This document shows, piece after piece, positions 1 to 6,125 of a DNA stretch of 6,395 nucleotides; within the stretch, counting starts at the first letter, position 1; each line of letters begins with the position of its first letter. The notes beneath the pieces were generated by a model. It did not search any database. It was given only the letters and a program-made list of their open reading frames with translations, and was not told the origin of the DNA. The position numbers were made by a program, and so were the translations under genes. Source of the stretch: Thermocrinis sp. (lineage in GTDB: Bacteria > Aquificota > Aquificia > Aquificales > Aquificaceae); contig WYEK01000021.1 of NCBI GenBank assembly GCA_009903855.1, forward strand, positions 1-6,395. The letters run 5' to 3'.

Positions 1-359
1 GATTGAACATACTCCTTGGGGTCAGGGTGGGAGACACGGAGGAGAAAGTGGATAAGCTGGTGGAAAAAGTGGTACATCTTAGAATATTTGAGGACGAAAG
101 GGGTAAGTTTCAGTATTCCCTTTTGGATGTGAAGGGCTCCGCCCTTGTGGTTTCCCAATTTACCCTTTATGCCAACACCCAAAAGGGCAGAAGACCCAGT
201 TTTGAGGAGGCAGAAAAGCCAGAGAGGGCAAAAGAACTTTATGAACTCTTTGTCAAAAAGCTTTCCCAGTATGTTCCCGTGCAGACGGGCATCTTTGGTG
301 CCTATATGGAGGTCTTCATAATAAACGACGGACCCGTAACCATCCTCTTGGAGGTTTAG
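1..359 (+). CDS. dtd: D-aminoacyl-tRNA deacylase, C-terminal part (5' truncated by window edge)
   Basis: This enzyme hydrolyses the ester bond of D-aminoacyl-tRNAs (and Gly-tRNA-Ala) in the cytoplasm, recycling tRNA and keeping D-amino acids out of translation. The visible 118 residues match the family closely. They begin in the N-terminal region with LLGVRVGDTEE, then LRIFEDERGK, the nucleophile-pocket motif SQFTLYA (fragment residues 51-57), KGRRPSF, and the C-terminal NDGPVT (108-113), which carries the Gly-cisPro element that rejects L-amino acids across the dimer interface. Family members are about 145-150 residues, so roughly 30 N-terminal residues lie outside the window. The TTG at base 3 is only the first in-frame start-like codon and should not be used as the gene start. 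The TAG stop (357-359) overlaps the stop of the convergent ATPase gene. Identity is secure. Confidence 0.95.
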   Translation, partial: LNILLGVRVGDTEEKVDKLVEKVVHLRIFEDERGKFQYSLLDVKGSALVVSQFTLYANTQKGRRPSFEEAEKPERAKELYELFVKKLSQYVPVQTGIFGAYMEVFIINDGPVTILLEV

Positions 360-2221
360 AGTTCAATCTCCAAGAGCATACCAAAGGGCACTGCCAGACC
401 GCTCAGATATAGGGCTCCCGGTCTAAGAAGGGGCAATAAGTTCAAAAGCCCCCAATCCCTCTCTCCAAAGAACACGGACACCGCGTCTAAGTCGTTCTTG
501 GAAACCAAACGGAATATTGCTTGTGTGTTCATCTGGGAAAGTATGTATTTATTCAAGTTTGCGGGTCTTTGGGTTATGGCTATAAGCCCAACACCAAACT
601 TTCTACCCTCCAAGGCTATCCTCTTCGTCATCTGAAGGGCTATGTTCTCCCTTCCTGTAGGAATGTCAATGGCACCCCTCTCCGGTGCAAAGTTGTGGGC
701 TTCCTCAAGGACTATGATCCGCCTCCCACCATCCTTCATTGAAGAGAGGAATATCTCCTTCATGATAAGCCCCACTATGTTCAGGCGGGACTCTGGGTCT
801 GCCAGATCGCTCAAATCACATATAACCAGTGGACTTTTAGACTTCACCACCTCCTTTGCCCTTTCCCATACGATCCTTTGATTTCTCACTGCATCCTCTC
901 CAAAGTCCCTTGAGAGAAGCTCCAAAAGGTCTTCCGCCTGCTCTTTAATGTCCGCGGGTGCATCAAGGAGAATATCCTCCAAGCTCCTTTCACTGTAGGC
1001 GATCTTTTCCAAATCTGGCTTTAGGGACCTCCTTATTTTCCCAAAGAAAGCCCGCTCTTGGGAGGACCTTTCTCCCACTTCAGAGCCATACCTCTTAAAC
1101 AGCTCCTTTATGTCCTCCGCACCTACGGGAAAGAGGGTATAGGGAAACTTTACATAATCTATGAATTCCTCGTTTTCTTTCAGCTTTTTGAAATACTCTC
1201 CAAAAAGGTCTATGACAAAAACTTGGGCGTAGCCTTTGTCCTTTATGTCCTTTAAAAGCCGAACAACAAAGGTGGTCTTCCCAGAACCTGTGGTGCCAAG
1301 CACCGCCATGTGCATTGTGGCAATCTTCGTAAGGTCCAAGTAGGCGGGTGTGCCCACGCCAAAGAGCTTACCCGCAAAGACCTTAACCTCCATCGGATAG
1401 CCGGACATGTTGGTGCCCATAAGTTCCTTTAATTCCTCCTCTTCTTCCATCCTTACAAACTGAGTACCCACTTCCAAAGTCTTTAAGGGAACTCCAAAAA
1501 GGCTCTCCTTTTCCTTTTCCCTGTGCTTTATGTATTCGCAAACTACATAAACCTTCCCAACCTTTATCCTTCCGCTCTCCTCTGCCATGCTGTTTATGAG
1601 GGCAACCACCCAGTCCTTTTGAAGGCTACTTAGCTTTAGGCTAAGGCTATCGGGACCCAAGGTGCTAACGTTCCTGAGCTTACAGACCAAAAAGCCCTTG
1701 TCTGTATTTACCTTCAAAAAGCTCTCCTCAGGTAGGTCTTCCAAAAGCAAAACCTCCAACTCGGTGGAAGAGTGGGCCCTCAGAGCAACCGCCACCGTGT
1801 TTTTGTCCAGTTTAACAGAGGATCCTTTTAAAAGCTCCCAAAGTGCCAAAAGCTCCTTTATCTTCTCTTCCTCTTCAACCAGCACCATAGCTTCCAAGTT
1901 GCCTTCCACAGTGCCCGAGTAAGTAAGGTTTGCAGACCCCACATAGGCTTTCCTTTCATCCATTATCAAAAACTTGGCGTGCAATCGTGGGTTTATGTAT
2001 GCTTCTCCTCCAAAGTCCCTTATGGCTTTGAAAACCCTGTAATCTGTGATCTCAAGGTCCCTTCTTTCCCCAGCCCTCAGGATAACCTCCAACTTTACCT
2101 GAGGCTTGAGGGCTTTTATAAGCTCCTCCAAGACCTCCCCTTTGACCCACGGAGACGCAACCTTGAGGGAATTTTGAACTTGGGAGACCTCCCTTACAAA
2201 CTTGTCAATGAGTGCTTCCAC
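356..2221 (-). CDS. PLD-family nuclease domain fused to HerA/FtsK-type ATPase
   Basis: The 621-residue chain has two recognisable modules. Residues 1-133 form a PLDc_2-type domain: the catalytic HxK is H81/K83 with D88, followed by GSAN (95-98) in the order HxK-x4-D-x6-GSxN. The ATPase occupies about 290-621: Walker A GTTGSGKT (309-316), VIDLFGEY (336-343) as in HerA, Walker B IIVLEEAH (502-509), EGRKFGVGLIAITQRP (538-553) and SQMNTQAIFRL (562-572). Residues 135-290 are strand-rich and could include a HAS-barrel as in HerA, but I see no diagnostic motif. No signal peptide or membrane segment is evident, so it should be cytoplasmic. By family, the motor should form a hexameric ring moving on double-stranded DNA. 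A single HxK per chain implies PLD active sites made by dimers. GTG (2221) is the start: an in-frame TAA lies four codons upstream, and only an ATT intervenes. No good ribosome binding site is visible. Codon use resembles the neighbours. The biological role is unknown; DNA repair or phage defence are both possible. Confidence 0.9.
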   Translation of the reverse strand: MEALIDKFVREVSQVQNSLKVASPWVKGEVLEELIKALKPQVKLEVILRAGERRDLEITDYRVFKAIRDFGGEAYINPRLHAKFLIMDERKAYVGSANLTYSGTVEGNLEAMVLVEEEEKIKELLALWELLKGSSVKLDKNTVAVALRAHSSTELEVLLLEDLPEESFLKVNTDKGFLVCKLRNVSTLGPDSLSLKLSSLQKDWVVALINSMAEESGRIKVGKVYVVCEYIKHREKEKESLFGVPLKTLEVGTQFVRMEEEEELKELMGTNMSGYPMEVKVFAGKLFGVGTPAYLDLTKIATMHMAVLGTTGSGKTTFVVRLLKDIKDKGYAQVFVIDLFGEYFKKLKENEEFIDYVKFPYTLFPVGAEDIKELFKRYGSEVGERSSQERAFFGKIRRSLKPDLEKIAYSERSLEDILLDAPADIKEQAEDLLELLSRDFGEDAVRNQRIVWERAKEVVKSKSPLVICDLSDLADPESRLNIVGLIMKEIFLSSMKDGGRRIIVLEEAHNFAPERGAIDIPTGRENIALQMTKRIALEGRKFGVGLIAITQRPANLNKYILSQMNTQAIFRLVSKNDLDAVSVFFGERDWGLLNLLPLLRPGALYLSGLAVPFGMLLEIEL

Positions 2222-2318
2222 AGGAATATTTTATTCTTTATGGAGCTTTTGCTCTATGTTCTATTCCTTGTCTTTTTAACCCTTTTGGTTTTCGGCTTTC
2301 TTAGTTGGTATGGTAAGT
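2222..2318 (-). promoter_or_regulatory. Leader of the PLD-HerA gene with 13-bp palindrome and possible -10 box
   Basis: This 97-bp gap separates the small - strand gene from the PLD-HerA start. Just before the GTG lies the inverted repeat GAATA-TTT-TATTC (2224-2236). Inside it, on the - strand, TAAAAT (2233 to 2228) would work as a -10 box and put transcription start exactly on the G of the GTG, giving a leaderless mRNA. That would fit the absence of a Shine-Dalgarno sequence. The -35 region is a poor match (TAGAGC at 17-bp spacing). Two short hairpins, GAGC-AAAA-GCTC (2243-2254) and AACC/GGTT (2279-2291), lack a following T-tract on the - strand. The arrangement is read directly; promoter and operator roles are inferred. 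Confidence 0.35.
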
Positions 2319-2335
2319 TTATGAGTGGAGGCTGA
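2240..2335 (+). CDS. Doubtful 31-residue single-membrane-span ORF
   Basis: ATG at 2240 opens a 31-codon frame ending at TGA 2333-2335. The peptide starts MELLLYVLFLVFLTLLVF, a near-perfect transmembrane segment, and ends in the short polar tail GKFMSGG, the shape of known small membrane proteins such as CydX. Against it: no Shine-Dalgarno lies at proper distance (AGGA at 2222-2225 is 14 nt away), no + strand promoter is evident, and the + strand here is pyrimidine-rich whereas coding strands in this window are purine-rich. U-rich DNA yields hydrophobic codons by chance. Its last 17 bases overlap the 3' end of the - strand gene. I do not recognise it, and it may be a chance frame. Confidence 0.18.
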   Translation: MELLLYVLFLVFLTLLVFGFLSWYGKFMSGG

Positions 2336-2582
2336 ATGCTCGGAACCAAGTTTTTAAGCCCACCAGGAAGTTTATAAGGTCTCTTTCTCCCACCATTTCC
2401 TTAGTTTGTCCAAAATGTCTTTCCCAAGAGATGCCCACATAGGATGCAAATTCCCTCTTTATTTCATGCCTCAGCCTTAGTGCTAACTCTGTTTTACTCA
2501 GACCGCTTTCAACTTCAAGGGATTCTATCTTTTTGGTGCTTGCCCAAACCTTAAGGTAAAGCTCTCCTTTGCGGGACGTCAA
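2319..2582 (-). CDS. Hypothetical small protein, 87 residues, upstream of PLD-HerA
   Basis: I do not recognise this protein. The proposed start is TTG at 2582, preceded by GAGG (2591 to 2588) at 5-nt spacing. The chain starts with a strand-like stretch (GELYLKVWAS), then KKIESLEVESGLSKTELALR, then a basic helix (RLRHEIKREF), and ends with a second helical, hydrophobic part (DLINFLVGLKTWFRAF). It has no signal peptide or clear membrane span. Support for coding: the - strand is purine-rich here, and codons (AGG, ATA, AAG, GAA) match the neighbouring genes. The frame stays open upstream to 2732, but that part is antisense to tRNA-Ser and the tRNA promoter, so a start there is unlikely. An ATT at 2606 would add eight residues (KVEVS and others look protein-like) and cannot be excluded. 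It lies 97 bp ahead of PLD-HerA on the same strand and may be co-transcribed with it. Confidence 0.6.
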   Translation of the reverse strand: MTSRKGELYLKVWASTKKIESLEVESGLSKTELALRLRHEIKREFASYVGISWERHFGQTKEMVGERDLINFLVGLKTWFRAFSLHS

Positions 2583-2613
2583 AGAAACCTCAACTTTGCT
2601 TATAATTAATATT
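2578..2613 (+). promoter_or_regulatory. Promoter for tRNA-Ser and probably carA-ftsI
   Basis: A perfect TATAAT lies at 2601-2606, so transcription should start near 2613, about six bases before the mature tRNA 5' end. The -35 position at 17-bp spacing reads GTCAAA, a weak match (three of six). The AT-rich core (TTATAATTAATATTA) is nearly symmetrical and could also fire leftward into the small - strand gene. No separate promoter fits in the 7 bases between the tRNA and carA, so this one probably serves the downstream genes too. Confidence 0.6.
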
Positions 2614-2618
2614 AGATA

Positions 2619-2712
<94 letters not shown>

Positions 2713-2718
2713 AGAGCT

Positions 2719-3834
2719 ATGAAAAGAGCCATCTTAGCCCTTGAGGACGGAACCTACTTTGTGGGTTATTCCTTTGGTGCAGAGGGGGAAACCTTAGGGG
2801 AGGTGGTCTTTAACACCTCCATGACCGGATATCAGGAGATCCTCACAGACCCCTCCTACAAAGGGCAGATTGTAGTCTTAACCTACACCCAAATAGGAAA
2901 TTATGGAGTAAATGAGGAGGATGTGGAGTCCGATAGAGTTCAGGTTAATGGGCTTGTAATAAAGGAGCTTTCTCCCATATACAGCAACTGGAGGGCAAAG
3001 AAGTCTTTGGATGAGTATTTGAAAGAAAACCAAGTTTTAGGTATATGGGGCATAGACACGAGGGCTCTGGTCAAAAGAATAAGGGAAAAGGGTGCCATAA
3101 AGGGCATCATATCCACCGTAGATTTGGACCCAAAGAGTTTGGTTCAGAAGGCAAAAAGCTACGCGGACATTTCGGAGCTGGACCTGGTCCAAGAGGTTGC
3201 CACCAAGGAGGTATACTACTGGAATGAAGGAGACTGGGATCTAAGAAAGGGATATATACTTAAGGAAAACCAAAAGCCCCTCATTGCGGTGGTGGATTTT
3301 GGCGTCAAAAAGAACATACTCAGAAGACTCACCCAAGAGGGAGCAAGGGTGGTGGTGATACCACCGGAGAACGCCCAGAGGACCATAGAGCAGATTAAAC
3401 CTTCTGCCATCTTTCTTTCCAACGGACCGGGAGACCCCCAAAGGGTGGTGGAGGGCATAAGGCTGGTACGCGCATACATGGAAAAACTGCCCATCATGGG
3501 CATATGCCTCGGGCATCAGATCATAGGCTTAGCCCTTGGTGGGAGGACCTACAAGCTGAAGTTTGGACATCATGGAGGGAACCATCCGGTAAAGGACCTG
3601 CGCACCGATAGAATTTACATAACCGCCCAAAACCACAACTTTGCGGTGGAGCCCGAAAGCCTCAAAGATGTAGAGATAACCCACATAAACCTTTTGGACC
3701 AAACATTGGAGGGTTTTAGGCACAAGCATCTGCCCATATACTGCGTCCAGTTCCATCCGGAGGCATCGCCGGGACCACACGATGCCTTTGACGTGTTCAA
3801 AGAGTTTATAAACCTTGTATGTCAAACACAGTAA
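2719..3834 (+). CDS. carA: Carbamoyl-phosphate synthase, small (glutaminase) subunit
   Basis: CarA hydrolyses glutamine and channels ammonia to the large subunit CarB, which makes carbamoyl phosphate for pyrimidine and arginine synthesis in the cytoplasm. The 371-residue length is typical. The N-terminal CPSase domain has LEDGTYFVG (8-16) and FNTSMTGYQEILTDPSYKGQ (31-50). The class I glutamine amidotransferase domain (about 187-371) has NGPGDP (235-240), the nucleophile C263 in GICLGHQIIG (261-270), and the catalytic H346/E348 in FHPEASPGP. All triad residues are present. ATG 2719 matches the family N-terminus. It follows the tRNA CCA end by only 7 nt (AAGAGCT), which leaves just a weak GAG as ribosome binding site. 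Its last 16 bases overlap the ftsI start. No carB is nearby; as I recall, the carB function is split and dispersed in Aquifex. Confidence 0.98.
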   Translation: MKRAILALEDGTYFVGYSFGAEGETLGEVVFNTSMTGYQEILTDPSYKGQIVVLTYTQIGNYGVNEEDVESDRVQVNGLVIKELSPIYSNWRAKKSLDEYLKENQVLGIWGIDTRALVKRIREKGAIKGIISTVDLDPKSLVQKAKSYADISELDLVQEVATKEVYYWNEGDWDLRKGYILKENQKPLIAVVDFGVKKNILRRLTQEGARVVVIPPENAQRTIEQIKPSAIFLSNGPGDPQRVVEGIRLVRAYMEKLPIMGICLGHQIIGLALGGRTYKLKFGHHGGNHPVKDLRTDRIYITAQNHNFAVEPESLKDVEITHINLLDQTLEGFRHKHLPIYCVQFHPEASPGPHDAFDVFKEFINLVCQTQ

Positions 3835-5525
3835 AGAACGCCAAAATCTACCTGTTAGCGGTTCTTGTCTTCTTGGGCTTCTTGGTGGTGATCATAAGGT
3901 ATGCCTACATCCAGCTCTTTGGAAGGACCGCATACATAGAGAGGATTGTGGAGAAGTTTCCAAAGGCGGTGGTGGAAAAGGTACCCGTTTATAGGGGAGC
4001 CATAAAGGATAGAAAGGGGGTGGAGCTTGCCATAAGCATGCCCACCTTCTCCATCTTTGCCTTTCCAAAGTCCGTCCAAAACAAGGAAGAGTTAGCAAGA
4101 AGGCTTTCGGCAATCTTAGACCAAAGGGAGGAGGAAATATTAAAAAAGCTGAACACAGACAGCAAATTTGTATGGTTGGCAAGGAACATAGACAAGGAGT
4201 ACATAAACTATGTGAGGGGCGTTATAAGGGACACGCAAAATCAAAACGCAGTGGGCGTCCAAGAAGATTACAAAAGGGTGTATCCACATGGTTATTTGGC
4301 GAGCAACCTTATAGGCTTTGTAGGTGCGGATGGAAGAGGTCTTGAGGGCATTGAGTATATGTTTGACCATAAGCTCTACTCAAAGGAGGCTAAAAAGGTC
4401 TTTTTGTATTCACCAAAGGGTGGAAGGCTCGTGCTCAACTTGGAGGAGGAAGAGAGGGACTACAAAACCCAAGACCTCCAGCTAACCATAGACTTTGGCG
4501 TCCAAGTAATACTGGAGGACCTAAAGGAGAGGATCGTAAAGGACTGGAGCCCACGGAGGATAGCCATAATCGTTATAAACCTACAAACCGGAGACATTCT
4601 CGGTTTGGCAAACTATCCTCACTATGACCCAAATCACTACCAAAAGGTAAGACCGGAAAACAGGAGGAACTACGCAGTAACGGACCCCTTTGAACCGGGT
4701 TCGGTGATGAAACCCTTTTTTATAGGGCAGGCGTTAGAAAAGGGATACATAGGCTTTAACTACAGTGTGGATACAGAGGGAGGAAGGGCAGAGTTCTTTG
4801 GAAGAACCATAAGGGATGTGCATCCCTACAGAGTTCTTTCCTTGGACCAAGTGCTCATAAAGTCTTCCAACGTGGGAACTGCCAAAATAGCCCGGTTTCT
4901 CTCAAAGAAGGATGTGGAGGAGTTGTTTGAAAAGATACACTTTAAATCCACCTTTGGGGTGCTACCCGGAGAGGCAAAGCCAAAGCTTCCAAACCTTAAC
5001 TATCCCGCAAACATAATCTACGCCAGCATAGGACAGGGTCTGAGTGCGAACCTTTTGAACCTCTGCGTAGCCTTTGGCGGGCTTGCCACCAACCAAATAA
5101 TCCAGCCCCGCATAGTCTATGAGCCAAACAGTCCCCCAAAAGTGCTAAGGGATAAGCTCTTTTCCGATAAGGTCTTAGATTGGCTACATAAAAACCTCAT
5201 AAGGGTGGTGGAAGAGGGAACCGCAACCCAAGCCAGGTCCCAATACTTTACCATAGCGGGCAAAACGGGCACCGCCCAGAAGTTTGACTTTAAAACGGGC
5301 AAATACTCTATGGAAAAGGTGGTTGCCTACTTTGTGGGGTACTTTCCTGCCACAAACCCCAAATATGTGGCGGGCATAATGGTGGATGAGCCAAGGGGTA
5401 GAGCCTTTGGTGGCACCGCCGCAGCACCATACTTTAAAGAACTCGTAGAAAGAGTAGCCTTTTATGAAAGGCTAGAACCCGACAAGACTAACAAGGCTAT
5501 CTCGAAGAGAAGGCTCAAGAATTAG
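3819..5525 (+). CDS. ftsI: Penicillin-binding protein, FtsI/PBP3-type peptidoglycan transpeptidase
   Basis: This class B penicillin-binding protein (568 residues) should cross-link septal peptidoglycan in the periplasm as part of the divisome. Order: short cytoplasmic tail, one membrane segment (about 10-27), dimerisation/pedestal domain with VYRGAIKDRKG (57-67) and GADGRGLEGIEY (169-180), then the transpeptidase domain. That domain carries S295-x-x-K298 in EPGSVMKPF, S349-S350-N351, and K482-T483-G484 in AGKTGTAQKF. The context around the SxN motif (RDVHPYRVL, then SSNVGTAKIA) favours FtsI over the elongation enzyme PBP2. There are no PASTA domains; the tail is short and basic (KRRLKN). The ATG sits inside the end of carA with no good Shine-Dalgarno, so translation by coupling to carA is likely. 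FtsI usually lies in the division/cell-wall cluster; here it is detached from it. Its 3' end overlaps bioD on the other strand. Confidence 0.93.
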   Translation: MSNTVKNAKIYLLAVLVFLGFLVVIIRYAYIQLFGRTAYIERIVEKFPKAVVEKVPVYRGAIKDRKGVELAISMPTFSIFAFPKSVQNKEELARRLSAILDQREEEILKKLNTDSKFVWLARNIDKEYINYVRGVIRDTQNQNAVGVQEDYKRVYPHGYLASNLIGFVGADGRGLEGIEYMFDHKLYSKEAKKVFLYSPKGGRLVLNLEEEERDYKTQDLQLTIDFGVQVILEDLKERIVKDWSPRRIAIIVINLQTGDILGLANYPHYDPNHYQKVRPENRRNYAVTDPFEPGSVMKPFFIGQALEKGYIGFNYSVDTEGGRAEFFGRTIRDVHPYRVLSLDQVLIKSSNVGTAKIARFLSKKDVEELFEKIHFKSTFGVLPGEAKPKLPNLNYPANIIYASIGQGLSANLLNLCVAFGGLATNQIIQPRIVYEPNSPPKVLRDKLFSDKVLDWLHKNLIRVVEEGTATQARSQYFTIAGKTGTAQKFDFKTGKYSMEKVVAYFVGYFPATNPKYVAGIMVDEPRGRAFGGTAAAPYFKELVERVAFYERLEPDKTNKAISKRRLKN

Positions 5526-6125
5526 TCCATCCACCCTTGGCACTTGGAGGGGTTTTATCCCCGTTAGCTCCTCCACTATGATCGGGTTAGTCCTTTCTGA
5601 GACATCCTTTCCCTCAAAACCGTTCATAACTATTCCCAAGATGTTAAGCCCCATGCTTTTAGCGTAAAAGTAGCTAAGGTAGGTGTGGTTTAGGGTGCCA
5701 AGCCCAGCCCGGGCTACCAGCAAGATGGGAAGCCCCCAGTCTAAGGCCAAGTGGGCGTAGTTGTAATCCCTCTTTATGGGCACCGCAATACCACCCGCCC
5801 CTTCCACCACCAAAAACTCATACCTTTCCAAAAGCCTAAGGTAATGCTCCTTCAAATCCGCAAGGGAAAAATCCCTCTTCTCCTCCAAGATGCCCGCATA
5901 AGGAGAAAGGGGCAGAGAGTATCTGACCGGCACCGCCTCCTCCAAATCCTGCCCGGTAAGACTGCAGAGCAAGGCACCATCCTGGGGCACATCCTTCACA
6001 TCGGTCTCTATGGGCTTTAGGTAGCCCACCCTTACTCCCCTCTCTTTTAGGGCATAAACCAAGTTGTAGGCAATAAAGGTCTTTCCCACGCCCGTGTCTG
6101 TGGCAGTGATTAAAACAGACCTCAT
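5472..6125 (-). CDS. bioD: ATP-dependent dethiobiotin synthetase
   Basis: BioD makes dethiobiotin from 7,8-diaminopelargonic acid, CO2 and ATP, the step before biotin synthase, in the cytoplasm as a homodimer. The 217-residue chain is near the family length of about 220-230. It starts with the P-loop TATDTGVGKT (7-16, with T11, K15 and T16), followed by KPIETD with the substrate-binding K37 and T41, VVEGAGGIAVPI (106-117), a GLGTLNHT segment (141-148), and IVMNGF (165-170), where N168 fits the nucleotide-base pocket. ATG 6125 is the natural start for the P-loop; it overlaps the upstream sppA stop as ATGA, and no strong Shine-Dalgarno precedes it, so coupling is likely. The last 18 codons lie antisense to the ftsI end. 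No other biotin gene is present in the window. Confidence 0.96.
   Translation of the reverse strand: MRSVLITATDTGVGKTFIAYNLVYALKERGVRVGYLKPIETDVKDVPQDGALLCSLTGQDLEEAVPVRYSLPLSPYAGILEEKRDFSLADLKEHYLRLLERYEFLVVEGAGGIAVPIKRDYNYAHLALDWGLPILLVARAGLGTLNHTYLSYFYAKSMGLNILGIVMNGFEGKDVSERTNPIIVEELTGIKPLQVPRVDGLILEPSLRDSLVSLVGF

Noticed and set aside
1979..2239. + strand frame extending upstream of the 31-codon ORF
   Set aside because: It is the antisense shadow of the PLD domain; only the portion after 2240 lies outside another gene.
2279..2291. AACC/GGTT and GAGC/GCTC hairpins in the gap as intrinsic terminators
   Set aside because: Four-bp stems without a proper T-run in the transcribed direction; AT-rich leader explains them.
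5546..5574. Hairpin GGGG-TTTTAT-CCCC with nearby GGAGG/CCTCC after ftsI, as terminator
   Set aside because: The stem is short, no T-tract follows on the + strand, and the bases code for bioD on the other strand.
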